Shown here: one piece after another, positions 28,016 through 37,380 of the stretch
Layout of the letters: every line of letters starts with the position of its first letter
How positions within the stretch are numbered: position 1 is the first letter of the stretch
Source: Thalassoglobus sp. JC818
GTDB lineage: Bacteria > Planctomycetota > Planctomycetia > Planctomycetales > Planctomycetaceae
Length of the DNA: 64,000 nucleotides
Reading direction: 5' to 3'
NCBI RefSeq assembly: GCF_040717535.1
Contig: NZ_JBFEFI010000002.1
Coordinates: forward strand, 744,001-808,000
The notes under the pieces: model-generated
What the model was told of the DNA's origin: nothing
Database searches by the model: none
The model's input: only the letters and a program-made list of their open reading frames with translations
Position numbers and translations under genes: made by a program

Positions 28016-28902
28016 GAGAGTCTTTTTAGGAATTTATCTGGCGGAATGAGCAACGCTTGACCGGTCAAGCAGTTGTCTAAAGTGTGTGGAAATTGATCGC
28101 TCTCTGTGGAAATCAAGGGTTAACCAAAAACACATTCTAATTTTCAGAATTTCCCCTTTTCCTGAAATTGCCTGATAGCTATGATCCTCCCAGCTGTTAT
28201 GGAAAGTGATCGCTGAAGGTCTAGCCAATCCCAGCTTCCTGCAGGTTTCTTGCTGATGATTCACATCATGGAGTAGGGTGAATCGAAGAGAGTGCAGGAG
28301 GTCAATTCAGCAATACCCTCCATTTTTCACGACTCTTGCTTCTTCTTTTCTCATTTTGCCGCTCAAGCTTCGGTACCAATGGTGTCCAAGTTCCGCGGAG
28401 GTTGTCGAAAGTCGATCGAGTCGTTTGAAGCGTACAAAAGCGGCATCAGCCGAAAATTTGAACGGGTGAGGCTCCTCAACGAGGCGAACACCTGGCTCAC
28501 ATAAAAGGGTGATCACTCTCTCCGAATTGTTGAGAGAGTCGAACTTTGACGACGGAGTCATTCATCATGCGAAATCCCATTCGAGCAGTTCGAGTTTGAC
28601 TCGAGCAGCATCTCGGCCACCTCGACGGGCAACGCCCATCGGAATCAGGTTTGTGAGACTGTTCGACGTAGTGAGTTAAGTGAACTCACGTCGAGCGATT
28701 CATCAACTGAAAATTGGCAAAGTGTTCTGCCTGGGTCTCGCATGACTCCTTGGATTCCCACTGCGAATCCACCTCTTAGAAATCTGAAAACTGCTTTGTT
28801 TTGGCGGTGAACGCCAATTTCCTCTTCAAAATTGCGTAACTCTTTACTGATGGTTGAGTCGCAGAGTTGTGGCTCCTTTTCCATTTATCCTGACAGCCTG
28901 GT
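28016..28902. other. Long gene-free region (887 bases) upstream of fusA with hairpins
   Basis: I found no credible gene. Hairpins at 28515-28539 (8-bp stem), 28664-28694 (bulged stem around GTGAGTT) and 28801-28817 (TTGGCG/CGCCAA, 5-base loop) are candidates for leader or operator structures. A direct repeat of CGAGCAG occurs near 28580 and 28600. The hairpins lie on the side of fusA, so they may be part of its untranslated leader. None matches a riboswitch family I know. Short ORFs in the region lack ribosome sites. Confidence 0.45.
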
Positions 28903-31044
28903 ATGGCCATGAACCTGAATAAAGTCCGTAACATCGGGATTTCCGCCCACATTGACTCCGGAAAGACGACGCTCACCGAGCGAATTCTTTACTACTCCGG
29001 TCGTATCCACAAAATCGAAGAAGTGCGTGGAGGCGGTGATGGAGCGACCATGGACCACATGGAGCTCGAAAAAGAACGTGGGATCACAATTACTTCCGCT
29101 GCGACTCAGGTTCAGTGGAAAGACCACATCATCAACGTCATTGATACGCCAGGTCACGTGGACTTCACCGTGGAAGTTGAACGTTCCCTGCGTGTTCTCG
29201 ACGGAGCTGTGCTCGTTCTCTGCTCAGTCGGTGGTGTTCAAAGTCAGTCGCTGACCGTCGACCGCCAGATGAAGCGGTACAAAGTTCCACGAATCGCGTT
29301 CGTCAACAAGATGGACCGAACTGGAGCGGATTACTACTCCGTTGTGCGTCAGATCAAAGACAAACTGAAAGCCAACGCTGTCCCGATTCAAATTCCAATC
29401 GGAGCCGGAAACGACTTCGAAGGAATGATCGACCTCATCGAAATGCAGTCCATCACCTTTGGTGGTGAACGTGGGGAAGACGTGATTCGCGGGGAAATTC
29501 CTGCGGACATGAAAGAAAAGTCAGAAACCTATCGTCAGGAGATGCTCGAAGCTCTCTCGATGTTCGACGATGAACTCATGGAAGCTCTGCTGGAAGAAGC
29601 AGACGTTCCGACCGAGAAAATTCGTGGAATCATCCGCGCAGCGACGTTGACTCAGGACATCACACCAGTGATGTGTGGATCTGCGTTCAAGAACAAAGGT
29701 GTTCAATCGCTGCTGGACGCTGTGACTTACTTCCTGCCACGGCCAAACGACGTTGATGTTGAAGCAATCGATGTCGATGCGACCGAAAAGGCCATCAAGG
29801 CTGGCGAAATTCAGGAAAACGAAGCCAAACGAGTTGTTCTGTCGGACTCCGTCGACGATCCACTTGTCTGTATGGCATTCAAAACCGTTCTGGAACAGTT
29901 CGGACAGTTGACGTACACCCGCATCTACCAAGGGAAGATCGTTAAGGGTGAAAGTTACATCAACACTCGTACTGGACAGAAAGTCCGGTTCGGCCGACTC
30001 GTGCGTATGCACTCGAACGATCGAGAAGATATCGATGTCGCGGAAGCTGGCGATATTGTCGCTGTCGTGGGAATCGATTGTGCGTCCGGGGATACATTCT
30101 GTGGTCCAGGAGCGAACTACTCGCTGGAAAACATTTACGTTCCGGAGCCTGTGATTCGACTTTCGATCGAGCCGACCGACCGAGCAGGTGCAGACCGTCT
30201 CGGAAAAGCACTCGAACGATTCCGTCGCGAAGATCCAACTTTCCAGGTCAGCACTGATCCTGAAACCAATGAAACGATCATTGCGGGGATGGGACAGCTG
30301 CACCTCGAAGTTTATATCGAGCGAATCAAGCGAGAATATCGCTGCGAAGTCACCATCGGGGAACCGAAAGTGGCTTACAAAGAAATGCCGACTAAAGATG
30401 TCGACTTCAACTACAAGCACAAGAAGCAGACGGGTGGTTCCGGTCAGTACGCTCACGTAGTGGGTAAACTGCAGTGCCTCCCAGAAGGTTCGGATGAAGA
30501 ATACGTCTTCAACAACAACATTTCACAGGGTCGTATTCCAAACCAGTATATTCCTGCTGCCGAAGCTGGTTTCAAACGTGCTCTTGAAAAGGGACCGCTG
30601 ATCGAGGCCGAAGTGGTTTACGCTTCAGTCGATCTCGATGACGGTAGTTACCACGATGTCGACTCTTCGGAAAAAGCGTTCGAAACTTGTGGTTGGCAGG
30701 CAGTGCGTGACGCCCTCACAAAGGCGTCGGTTGCGTTGCTCGAACCAATCATGACTTTGGACGTCGAAATTCCTGAAGAGTTTCAGGGAGCTGTCACCGG
30801 TCACCTTTCAAGTAAGCGTGGCGTGGTGAACTCCGCAGAAACCCGCGAAGGAACCTGTTACATCGTTGCGGAAGTTCCGCTCGCGAACATGTTCGATTAC
30901 GCGAACGAGCTGCGATCGATGACTCAGGGTAAAGGTGGCTTCAGCATGGAATTCGGCCGTTACAGCCAGGTTCCTCGCAACATCCAGACGGAAGTTGTCG
31001 AACGTCGCCGCAAAGAAAAAGAAGAGCGACTTGCCAGAAAGTAA
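28903..31044 (+). CDS. fusA: Elongation factor G (spdEFG1/mitochondrial EF-G1 type)
   Basis: Translocation GTPase of 713 residues. GTPase motifs are AHIDSGKTT (G1), DTPGHVDF (G3) and NKMD (G4), followed by domains II-V with the C-terminal EF-G pattern. AHIDSGKTT and nearby text ([35 protein letters not shown]) resemble mitochondrial EF-G1 and the spd-type EF-G of spirochaetes and planctomycetes, rather than the common bacterial AHIDAGKTT form. A second, canonical or spdEFG2-type EF-G would be expected elsewhere in the genome. No clear ribosome site precedes ATG 28903; ATG 28909 also fits. A strong terminator follows, so it is a single-gene unit. Confidence 0.95.
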   Translation: MAMNLNKVRNIGISAHIDSGKTTLTERILYYSGRIHKIEEVRGGGDGATMDHMELEKERGITITSAATQVQWKDHIINVIDTPGHVDFTVEVERSLRVLDGAVLVLCSVGGVQSQSLTVDRQMKRYKVPRIAFVNKMDRTGADYYSVVRQIKDKLKANAVPIQIPIGAGNDFEGMIDLIEMQSITFGGERGEDVIRGEIPADMKEKSETYRQEMLEALSMFDDELMEALLEEADVPTEKIRGIIRAATLTQDITPVMCGSAFKNKGVQSLLDAVTYFLPRPNDVDVEAIDVDATEKAIKAGEIQENEAKRVVLSDSVDDPLVCMAFKTVLEQFGQLTYTRIYQGKIVKGESYINTRTGQKVRFGRLVRMHSNDREDIDVAEAGDIVAVVGIDCASGDTFCGPGANYSLENIYVPEPVIRLSIEPTDRAGADRLGKALERFRREDPTFQVSTDPETNETIIAGMGQLHLEVYIERIKREYRCEVTIGEPKVAYKEMPTKDVDFNYKHKKQTGGSGQYAHVVGKLQCLPEGSDEEYVFNNNISQGRIPNQYIPAAEAGFKRALEKGPLIEAEVVYASVDLDDGSYHDVDSSEKAFETCGWQAVRDALTKASVALLEPIMTLDVEIPEEFQGAVTGHLSSKRGVVNSAETREGTCYIVAEVPLANMFDYANELRSMTQGKGGFSMEFGRYSQVPRNIQTEVVERRRKEKEERLARK

Positions 31045-31074
31045 GTCGTCATACGAATAGAGTCTTCAGACTCG

Positions 31075-31102
31075 GCCCGGGAGATTCTCCCGGGCTTTTT
31101 TT
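31075..31102 (+). terminator. Strong intrinsic terminator after fusA
   Basis: Inverted repeat GCCCGGGAGA/TCTCCCGGGC (31075-31095) forms a very GC-rich stem with a short loop, followed by seven T (31096-31102). It lies 31 bases after the fusA stop. Confidence 0.95.
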
Positions 31103-31247
31103 ATGTCTACATCATCAAGAGTTGGCGGCACAATCGCTGATTCGAAAATCGCCTCTCGACACAATATGATCCCCGGACTGAGAAGATTTCTCATTGAAGA
31201 CCGGACGCTTCTCAGAACTGCGTTGGTGATCTCATTCAAGGTGTCGT

Positions 31248-32729
31248 GTGGCGTCCATTCAAGCATTCCTTCTTCTGGCCATTCCGCTGATTCCGATCAT
31301 CGTGCTGGCCATTCGCTCTCTCAGAGGGGCGCGTTCGGAAGGAGGTTGCTACTGGTTGCTCGCAGCTACAGTCTTGCAGTTCGTGTCGTTGGTTACGCTC
31401 GCTGTGTGCCAGACCCTGACTGTCACTCAAGCTGAACCCTCGGCGTATTCGCATTTCTCCGCTTCGATTCCGCTGTTTCCGGGAACGACCGTCTTCAAAA
31501 TTGCCCTTCGTTTGGATCTGCTGAACGGTGCTGGCCTTGTGGGGCTTCAATTGGCCCTACTGACGATCGCTGGAACACGGTTACCTCACAGATCGAAAAA
31601 CGAGAATAGTCTAATCGCTTTTCTGGCTTTCGGTTCCTGGCTGTTGTTGGGTGACGACCTTGTCTCTCTGGCGACTGCGTCTTCGCTTGCCGTGCTCGGT
31701 CTGGCTGGGATTTCGCGAAGTTCGAAGAGTTCCCCGAACGAAAATTCTGGCACTGGTTTGCCCGTGTTCTTGTTCGTCGGCTGGATGGTTTTTCTCTGTG
31801 GAATTGCCTGGCTGGCAGCGGTCGCTGCAATCGTTCGATCGGCGCCTCACGGAGTTCCGGGAGAGACCACATTCGTTGTGACGGATCTCGCGCATCTGCT
31901 TCAGGTTTCCATTCGACAACATCCAGCTGCTCGGTTCCTTTGGGAGCAATATCGTCTTCTGCCGGTCGGGGCGCTCGCAGTTGGTGTTGGTTTGCTGGCG
32001 GGGCTGTTCCCGTTTCAGGAGTTGTATTCCAGAAGGTTTGCGAAAGCGGCGTTTGAGCAACGAGTCGGTCTGCTGTTTCTGTCGAATGCGGCGTTCATTC
32101 ACTTTGCTCGAATTCTCAGCGACTTTCCTGCGTCGACCGCAGAGATTCCGGACGTCCCGCTCGCACTTCCGGAGTTGTATATTCCAGCAATGCTGGGTTT
32201 CGCTGCGCTTTCTTTCTTCCTGAATGCACGCCTCGAACCTGACGAACTCCGCGGTCGAGTGGTGACCTGGGCACACCAGTTTGTGTTTCTGGGCTTTGTA
32301 CTGTTGCATTCTTTGCGAGTCGTCTGCGTTCTGTATGCAGTCGTGACGCAATTCGCTTCGCTGGTTTTGATCTGCCTCGAAGATGATCAGCAAGGGGCTG
32401 GCCGAACCGATCCGTCGGCCGTTGGCAAATGGATCGCTGTCGCGACTGTCGGTGTGTTGCCCGGGACGATGGGCATGTTGTTGGTGTGGCAAGTCCATCA
32501 ACTTCTAAATGGGTCGGAAGAATTCGGCGCAGCTTCGGGGTGGGTCTTCGCTGGTGCCATTCTGGTGAGTGTAGTTGGCTTGGTGAAGTTGTTGCCTGAC
32601 GAAGGGGAGTCGCATCTCAGTCAATCGCCCCCGCTCGTTAACTGCTTCCGTTGGATCTGGATCGGGGTCGCGATCGTCAGCAGCATCGCGATTCCAGTCT
32701 GGGCATTGATTCAGTCGCGAGTTGTTTAG
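31248..32729 (+). CDS. Multi-pass membrane protein, divergent NuoM/L-like
   Basis: A 493-residue integral membrane protein with about a dozen hydrophobic helices. Parts recall the proton-conducting subunits of complex I and related antiporters (NuoL/M/N): a segment FKIALRLDLLNGAGLV like the usual 'vDgLs' region, and GLLAGLFPFQELYSRRF where NuoM has its Lys-containing LPLFPFHTWLP. The canonical residues are altered, so it may have lost proton-pumping or be a different family. No other Nuo genes are nearby. The start is GTG 31248 with AAGG upstream. Repeat copy B follows 35 bases after the stop. Confidence 0.55.
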   Translation: MASIQAFLLLAIPLIPIIVLAIRSLRGARSEGGCYWLLAATVLQFVSLVTLAVCQTLTVTQAEPSAYSHFSASIPLFPGTTVFKIALRLDLLNGAGLVGLQLALLTIAGTRLPHRSKNENSLIAFLAFGSWLLLGDDLVSLATASSLAVLGLAGISRSSKSSPNENSGTGLPVFLFVGWMVFLCGIAWLAAVAAIVRSAPHGVPGETTFVVTDLAHLLQVSIRQHPAARFLWEQYRLLPVGALAVGVGLLAGLFPFQELYSRRFAKAAFEQRVGLLFLSNAAFIHFARILSDFPASTAEIPDVPLALPELYIPAMLGFAALSFFLNARLEPDELRGRVVTWAHQFVFLGFVLLHSLRVVCVLYAVVTQFASLVLICLEDDQQGAGRTDPSAVGKWIAVATVGVLPGTMGMLLVWQVHQLLNGSEEFGAASGWVFAGAILVSVVGLVKLLPDEGESHLSQSPPLVNCFRWIWIGVAIVSSIAIPVWALIQSRVV

Positions 32730-32763
32730 ACGACTTGCATCGATACACTGCACTCGTGTTGTG

Positions 32764-32790
32764 CAGAGCAAGTTGCTCTTTCCTGTGCAC
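32764..32790 (+). repeat. Interspersed repeat, copy B
   Basis: Second copy of the palindrome-containing repeat (see copy A, 20004-20035). It shares the central 26 bases, AGAGCAAGTTGCTC and the following TTTCCTGTGCAC, but diverges from the others after that. It lies about 35 bases downstream of the NuoM-like gene stop and in the same orientation as that gene. The sequence CTGCAC...GTGCAG just 5' of it forms a further short inverted repeat. Confidence 0.75.
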
Positions 32791-32990
32791 ACAAAGTCAG
32801 AAAGTGGTCTAGCGGGGTAGCTCCGAATTCGGTGAAGTGATGCGTCCGTAATCCGGATTCAATTTGGAAAAAGTCTCTTCAGTCGACACCAATCAGCAAG
32901 AATCTCGCGGTCAATCTCGCCTCGACTCACGATGAAAAGTGCTTTAGACTCCGGCAGAATCGGCGAGTTGCCGAACGCAAAGGAGTGCGC

Positions 32991-34703
32991 ATGTACAAGT
33001 TTCTGATTGCAAATCGATATCTTCGGACGCGGTTGATTGCTCTCGCGAGCATCATCAGCGTGACATTGGGCGTGGCGACGATGATCGTCGTCAATAGTGT
33101 CATGTCTGGATTCAGCAGCCAGATGAAGGATCGAATTCACGCCATCCTTGCGGATGTGATGATTGAGACGACCAACACCGACGGGACACCCGATCCTCGT
33201 CAGTTGATGGCGGATGTCGAACGGCTCGTTGGTTCCGAAGTGGAGTTCATGACTCCGACAGTCGAAATCTACGGCATGATCAGCTTCGATTGGGGCGGGC
33301 AGACCGTGTACCGACCGGTGACTCTGATCGGAATTGATCCCAACGGCAAAAATCATGTCAGTCCGTTTGCCGGGCATATGATGAGCCGGCAGGAAATCAT
33401 CCTCGACGACGAACTGATTCGCGGCCGCCTGCGAGATCCCAATGAACCATTGGATTGGGAACTGACCGAGGATGCGAAAGCGACCCGGCAAGACTGGATC
33501 GAATTCGAAAACTTCCGAGATCAGTTTGACAACCAGTATGGAAACTTCGAGTCGCCCGCCGCTGCTGCTCCTCCGGAATTGTTGACAGGAGTTGACGCAG
33601 CGACTGCGATTGAGCCTGTTTCTTCGTTCTCATTGGCTGATCCCTTCGAAGCTGATTCCTCATCGGAAGTTCAGCAAGTCAGCGGTTCGTCGGTCAGCGA
33701 GGAACGTCACGAGCGCTTGGACACCAACGCAGGGATTCAGTCGTTCCGTGATCCGTTTGAATCGACACGCATCGCTGAGCAGATCAACCCGATGGATCCT
33801 CTCCCCGCACGAATTTACGTGGGGGCAGGGCTCGTCAGTTTTCCTTATAAAGACAAAGCGACCGGCAAGACCAAGATGATTTACATGGTCAAGCCCGGTC
33901 AGGATGTGACACTGACGACGATCAAAACCGGCAAGCCGGAGCCAGCCAGTTTCAAAGCGACGGTTGTTGACTTCTTCAAGAGTGGCATGAGCGAGTATGA
34001 CTCCAACCTCGTCTTCTGCAATCTGGAGCAACTTCAACTCGCTCGCGGAATGCTGTTTTCTCCCGATCCTTCACGACCGAACGAGGGACTCGACTGGCGC
34101 GATGGTGCCGTTACAAGTCTTCAACTCAAACTCAAAGACTACAATTCCGCTGGCGATGTGGTCCGAAAACTTCGCTCCGGATTGAGTCCGCATACCGGGA
34201 CATTCCAAGTTTTGACATGGGAGCAGAAACAAGGTCCATTGCTTGAGGCAGTGGCTATGGAATCTGCCATTCTGAACGTGCTGTTGTTCCTCATTATCAC
34301 CGTCGCAGGATTCGGGATTCTGGCGATCTTTTTCATGATCGTTGTGGAGAAGACTCGCGATATCGGAATTCTGAAAGCTCTCGGGGCGAGTTCTCGAGGG
34401 GTGATGTTTATCTTCCTGTCGTATGGACTTTCTCTGGGGATCGTCGGAAGTGGAGTGGGCGTGGTCCTCGGGCTCCTGTTTGTGCGATACATCAATCAGG
34501 TCGAAGCGTTCCTGTCGTGGTTTACCGGGCGAAAAGTCTTTGACGAAACGATCTATTACTTCCGTGAAATTCCAACACTTGTCTCACCGATGATGGTGTT
34601 CTGGGTTGCGTTGGGCGCCATTGTGATTGCTGTGCTCGCGAGTGTGTTACCAGCCCGTCGGGCAGCACGACTTCATCCTGTTCAGGCACTTCGCTACGAA
34701 TAA
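32991..34703 (+). CDS. LolC/E-family ABC transporter permease
   Basis: Membrane subunit, 570 residues, of an ABC exporter of the LolCE/MacB type, which extracts lipoproteins from the inner membrane. One N-terminal membrane segment (LIALASIISVTLGVATMIVV) and three C-terminal ones frame a large periplasmic domain, as is normal for the family; the C-terminus ends with the conserved ARRAARLHPVQALRYE. A low-complexity insertion of about 100 residues (roughly 165-265, rich in Ala, Ser, Glu, Asp) interrupts the periplasmic domain and is not typical. The start is ATG 32991 with AAGGAG six bases upstream. The ATPase gene follows after 60 bases. Confidence 0.9.
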   Translation: MYKFLIANRYLRTRLIALASIISVTLGVATMIVVNSVMSGFSSQMKDRIHAILADVMIETTNTDGTPDPRQLMADVERLVGSEVEFMTPTVEIYGMISFDWGGQTVYRPVTLIGIDPNGKNHVSPFAGHMMSRQEIILDDELIRGRLRDPNEPLDWELTEDAKATRQDWIEFENFRDQFDNQYGNFESPAAAAPPELLTGVDAATAIEPVSSFSLADPFEADSSSEVQQVSGSSVSEERHERLDTNAGIQSFRDPFESTRIAEQINPMDPLPARIYVGAGLVSFPYKDKATGKTKMIYMVKPGQDVTLTTIKTGKPEPASFKATVVDFFKSGMSEYDSNLVFCNLEQLQLARGMLFSPDPSRPNEGLDWRDGAVTSLQLKLKDYNSAGDVVRKLRSGLSPHTGTFQVLTWEQKQGPLLEAVAMESAILNVLLFLIITVAGFGILAIFFMIVVEKTRDIGILKALGASSRGVMFIFLSYGLSLGIVGSGVGVVLGLLFVRYINQVEAFLSWFTGRKVFDETIYYFREIPTLVSPMMVFWVALGAIVIAVLASVLPARRAARLHPVQALRYE

Positions 34704-34763
34704 AAGTGGCCCATCAGGCTGTTGATATGGATGTCAGCAGCGAGACCTCAAGACGAGTGACCC

Positions 34764-35501
34764 ATGTCTCAACCTTCTGTGATTTCGATGAATGAACCTG
34801 TTCACTTACGGGCGAAAGCTCTCGACAAATCGTACCGAAAAGGGGAGCACAAGGTTCCCGTTCTTCGCGGAGTCGATGTCAAAGTGAAGCGGGGTGAGTT
34901 TCTGTCCATCGTGGGGCAGTCCGGATCCGGAAAAAGCACTCTGATGCATCTGCTCGGTCTGCTCGATGTCCCGGACGTGGGAGAAGTCTGGCTGGAAGGA
35001 AATCGAATTGACAATCTCCCCGAACGAACTCGTGATGAGTTGAGAAATAACGTTTTCGGTTTTGTCTTTCAATTTTATCACCTGCTTCCAGAACTGAGTC
35101 TGCTGGAGAACATTCTCTCTCCGCTCATGATTCGATACTCGATTTGGGAATATCTGCGTCGGAAGTCAGAACTCAAAGAACAGGCGGTCGCCATCGCCAA
35201 GCAGGTTGGACTCGATCACCGGCTCCGGCATCGTCCATCTGAGCTTTCCGGAGGAGAGATGCAGCGGGCTGCGATTGCTCGAGCACTGATTGCCCGCCCG
35301 AATGTCTTGTTGGCAGATGAACCGACAGGAAATCTCGATTCCAGGACCGGCGGCGACATCATGGAATTGCTCCACAAACTGAACGAGGAGCAACAGCTCA
35401 CCATTTTGATGGTGACTCACGATGACAACATCGCTCGTCAGGCAGAGCGAATTGTGCGGCTCAGCGAGGGGCGAATTCAGTCTCTGAATGAAGCTGCCTA
35501 G
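34764..35501 (+). CDS. lolD: LolD-like ABC transporter ATP-binding protein
   Basis: ATPase of 245 residues. Walker A (GQSGSGKS), the ABC signature LSGGEMQRAAIARAL, Walker B (VLLADEPTGNLD) and the switch His (MVTHDD) are intact. It drives the permease encoded upstream, probably in lipoprotein release from the inner membrane. The family of MacB, LolD and FtsE is hard to divide by sequence; the neighbour points to LolD. Planctomycetes have an outer membrane, so a Lol system fits. LolA and LolB are not in this window. Start: ATG 34764. Confidence 0.93.
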   Translation: MSQPSVISMNEPVHLRAKALDKSYRKGEHKVPVLRGVDVKVKRGEFLSIVGQSGSGKSTLMHLLGLLDVPDVGEVWLEGNRIDNLPERTRDELRNNVFGFVFQFYHLLPELSLLENILSPLMIRYSIWEYLRRKSELKEQAVAIAKQVGLDHRLRHRPSELSGGEMQRAAIARALIARPNVLLADEPTGNLDSRTGGDIMELLHKLNEEQQLTILMVTHDDNIARQAERIVRLSEGRIQSLNEAA

Positions 35502-35848
35502 AGAATTGCGACGTGAGTGCTGCTCAGGAGAATTCAGAGAATCTTCCTGAACTTGCTCGACATTGCGAGTGTCCTCGACGCAACTGGCTTTCTGTCGAAT
35601 CACTTTTTGCTATCTTGACAGTGCGCAAGGTCCATCTTGAGGTGCGAGCAATACGCTTTGATCCTTGGACCCGCCGAAACGAGTTGACTCAGCTGTTGCT
35701 GTGTCTTCCTGAAGTGATTCGAAAGCGTGTGAATCGAGAGTTGTTCGATCCGCCCGGAGAGTCACGAGTTGTATCAGGATGACTATGAATGCGAGTTCAA
35801 GTTCGTGAAACCAGTTCGAAGAATGCTCTAACGGAAGTCGAGACAACG
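35502..35848. other. Gene-free interval, 347 bases, between lolD and ilvE
   Basis: The longest frame (35513-35782, GTG start, 89 residues, Arg-rich) lacks a ribosome site and does not resemble a known protein. In the next frame a tail around ESHELYQDDYECEFKFVK ends at 35833, and the two together could be the remains of a frameshifted gene. A TTGACA at 35614 has no matching -10 box. I do not call a gene here. Confidence 0.35.
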
Positions 35849-36718
35849 ATGGCGGATCAGGCAACACAGAAGGTCTATCTCAACGGTGAACTTGTCGGTA
35901 AGCAACAGGCCGTTGTCAGTGTCTACGACCACGGGTTGCTGTACGGCGACGGCGTCTTCGAAGGCATTCGAGTCTATTCCGGAAAAGTCTTTCGCCACGA
36001 AGATCACATCGATCGCCTCTACGAAAGCGCGAAAGCGATTCGTCTTGTGATTCCGATCGACAAGTCCGAAATGCTGGACGCAGTCAATGAAACTGTGGCA
36101 GCGAACGGGATTGTTGACGGTTACGTGCGGCTCGTCATCACGCGTGGAGCGGGGACGCTCGGGTTGGACATTCGACGGACGAGTAACCCGCAAGTCATCA
36201 TCATTGCGGACACAATTTCGCTCTACCCGGAAGAACTCTACGAAAACGGGTTGCGCATCATCACAGCGAGCACGATTCGCAATCATCCTACTGCGCTGAG
36301 CCCACGCATTAAGTCGCTGAATTACCTAAATAACATTATGGCGAAAATTGAGGGAACGGACGCGGATTCTCTCGAGGCACTGATGCTGAATCACAAGGGA
36401 GAAGTGGCTGAGTGTACCGGCGACAACATCTTCATTGTGAAGAACGGAATCCTGAAGACTCCCCCGACTGACGCGGGAATTCTTGAAGGCGTCACGCGCA
36501 ACGTTGCGATGGAACTGGCACGTGAGGCTGGGATTGAAGTCGTCGAAATGACACTCTTGCGGCATGACATTTACATCGCTGATGAGTGTTTCTTGACTGG
36601 CACCGCTGCGGAAGTGATTCCAGTTGTTTCCCTCGATGGTCGCGAGATCGGAGATGGTAAACCTGGACCTGTCACTCAGAAGCTGCGACAGCGATTCCAA
36701 GAGTACGTTCGTGAATAA
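35849..36718 (+). CDS. ilvE: Branched-chain amino acid aminotransferase
   Basis: PLP-dependent class IV aminotransferase of 289 residues; final step in leucine, isoleucine and valine synthesis. Seen: YDHGLLYGDGVFEGIRVY near the N-terminus, the PLP lysine in RIKSLNYLNNIMAK, AECTGDNIFIV and the closing LTGTAAEVIPV. D-amino acid transaminases and ADC lyases share the fold, but the YGDGVFEGIR segment fits branched-chain enzymes. Start ATG 35849 (MADQATQ) is favoured because the frame upstream lacks a ribosome site. The stop overlaps the start of the GNAT gene by eight bases, so the two are coupled. Confidence 0.92.
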   Translation: MADQATQKVYLNGELVGKQQAVVSVYDHGLLYGDGVFEGIRVYSGKVFRHEDHIDRLYESAKAIRLVIPIDKSEMLDAVNETVAANGIVDGYVRLVITRGAGTLGLDIRRTSNPQVIIIADTISLYPEELYENGLRIITASTIRNHPTALSPRIKSLNYLNNIMAKIEGTDADSLEALMLNHKGEVAECTGDNIFIVKNGILKTPPTDAGILEGVTRNVAMELAREAGIEVVEMTLLRHDIYIADECFLTGTAAEVIPVVSLDGREIGDGKPGPVTQKLRQRFQEYVRE

Positions 36719-37229
36719 CAATTCCGACGTGACTGTTCGGCGAGCAGCATCGAGCGATCAATCTGCGATCAACTCGGTCTGTAAAGCAGCTTTCGAAACC
36801 GAAGAGGAAGCGATTCTGGTCGAAGAGCTAACTGCCCAGAACTGCGTCGTCGAATCGCTTGTCGCTGAAGTTTCCGAAACGGTCGTCGGGACGATTGTAT
36901 TCAGTCGTCTCGAGATCGTTTGCGATGACAGAACGGTCGATGCTTTGGCGTTGGCTCCGGTCGCGGTCATCCCGGAATTTCAGAATCGCGGCATCGGATC
37001 GCAACTCGTCAGAGAAGGTTTGAAGCTCTGCAAAGAGTCAGGGCATCATATCGTGATCGTTCTCGGGCATCCTGAATTCTACCCGAGGTTTGGCTTTTCA
37101 AGCGAGTTCGCCAAGCCGCTCGCTTCGCCGTTTTCGGGCGATCCGTGGATGGCTGTCGAGTTGACTCCTGGCGCGTTGGAAAATGTGGCAGGCAGGGTTG
37201 TGTATGCGGCTCCGTTCGGGATCGACTGA
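36711..37229 (+). CDS. GNAT-family N-acetyltransferase
   Basis: GNAT-fold acetyltransferase of 172 residues that uses acetyl-CoA. The acetyl-CoA-binding motif appears as QNRGIGSQLVREGL, and ALAPVAVIPEF and VLGHPEFYPRFGF give the YhbS-like pattern. The substrate is unknown. The GTG at 36711 overlaps the ilvE stop, which argues for coupled translation; a longer frame from 36624 would overlap ilvE by nearly 100 bases and is unlikely. There is a 150-base gap before dapB. Confidence 0.88.
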   Translation: MNNNSDVTVRRAASSDQSAINSVCKAAFETEEEAILVEELTAQNCVVESLVAEVSETVVGTIVFSRLEIVCDDRTVDALALAPVAVIPEFQNRGIGSQLVREGLKLCKESGHHIVIVLGHPEFYPRFGFSSEFAKPLASPFSGDPWMAVELTPGALENVAGRVVYAAPFGID

Positions 37230-37380
37230 GCGGCGGGGTGGGCAGTTCGTTTCGGCTTTCTGATTGCAGCTGAAATCGGTCCATCGACTGCGTAATCACG
37301 ACCGATTTGCTATTCTGGGCTCGTGCTTTCGAGCATAGTTTGGATCAGAGAATCACTCGTCAGTGGAAAATCGAAGTCAC

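Noticed and set aside
28292-28504. Open frame of 70 codons in the fusA leader
   Set aside because: It lacks a good ribosome site and has no family resemblance. GTG start and mixed composition suggest non-coding DNA.
29521-30456. 311-codon minus-strand frame opposite fusA
   Set aside because: Antisense to conserved EF-G domains, with no start site.
35614-35619. TTGACA box in the lolD-ilvE gap
   Set aside because: No -10 box at 16-18 bases downstream.
35513-35782. 89-codon Arg-rich frame after lolD
   Set aside because: No ribosome site and no recognisable motif. Possibly a remnant, but not supportable as a gene.
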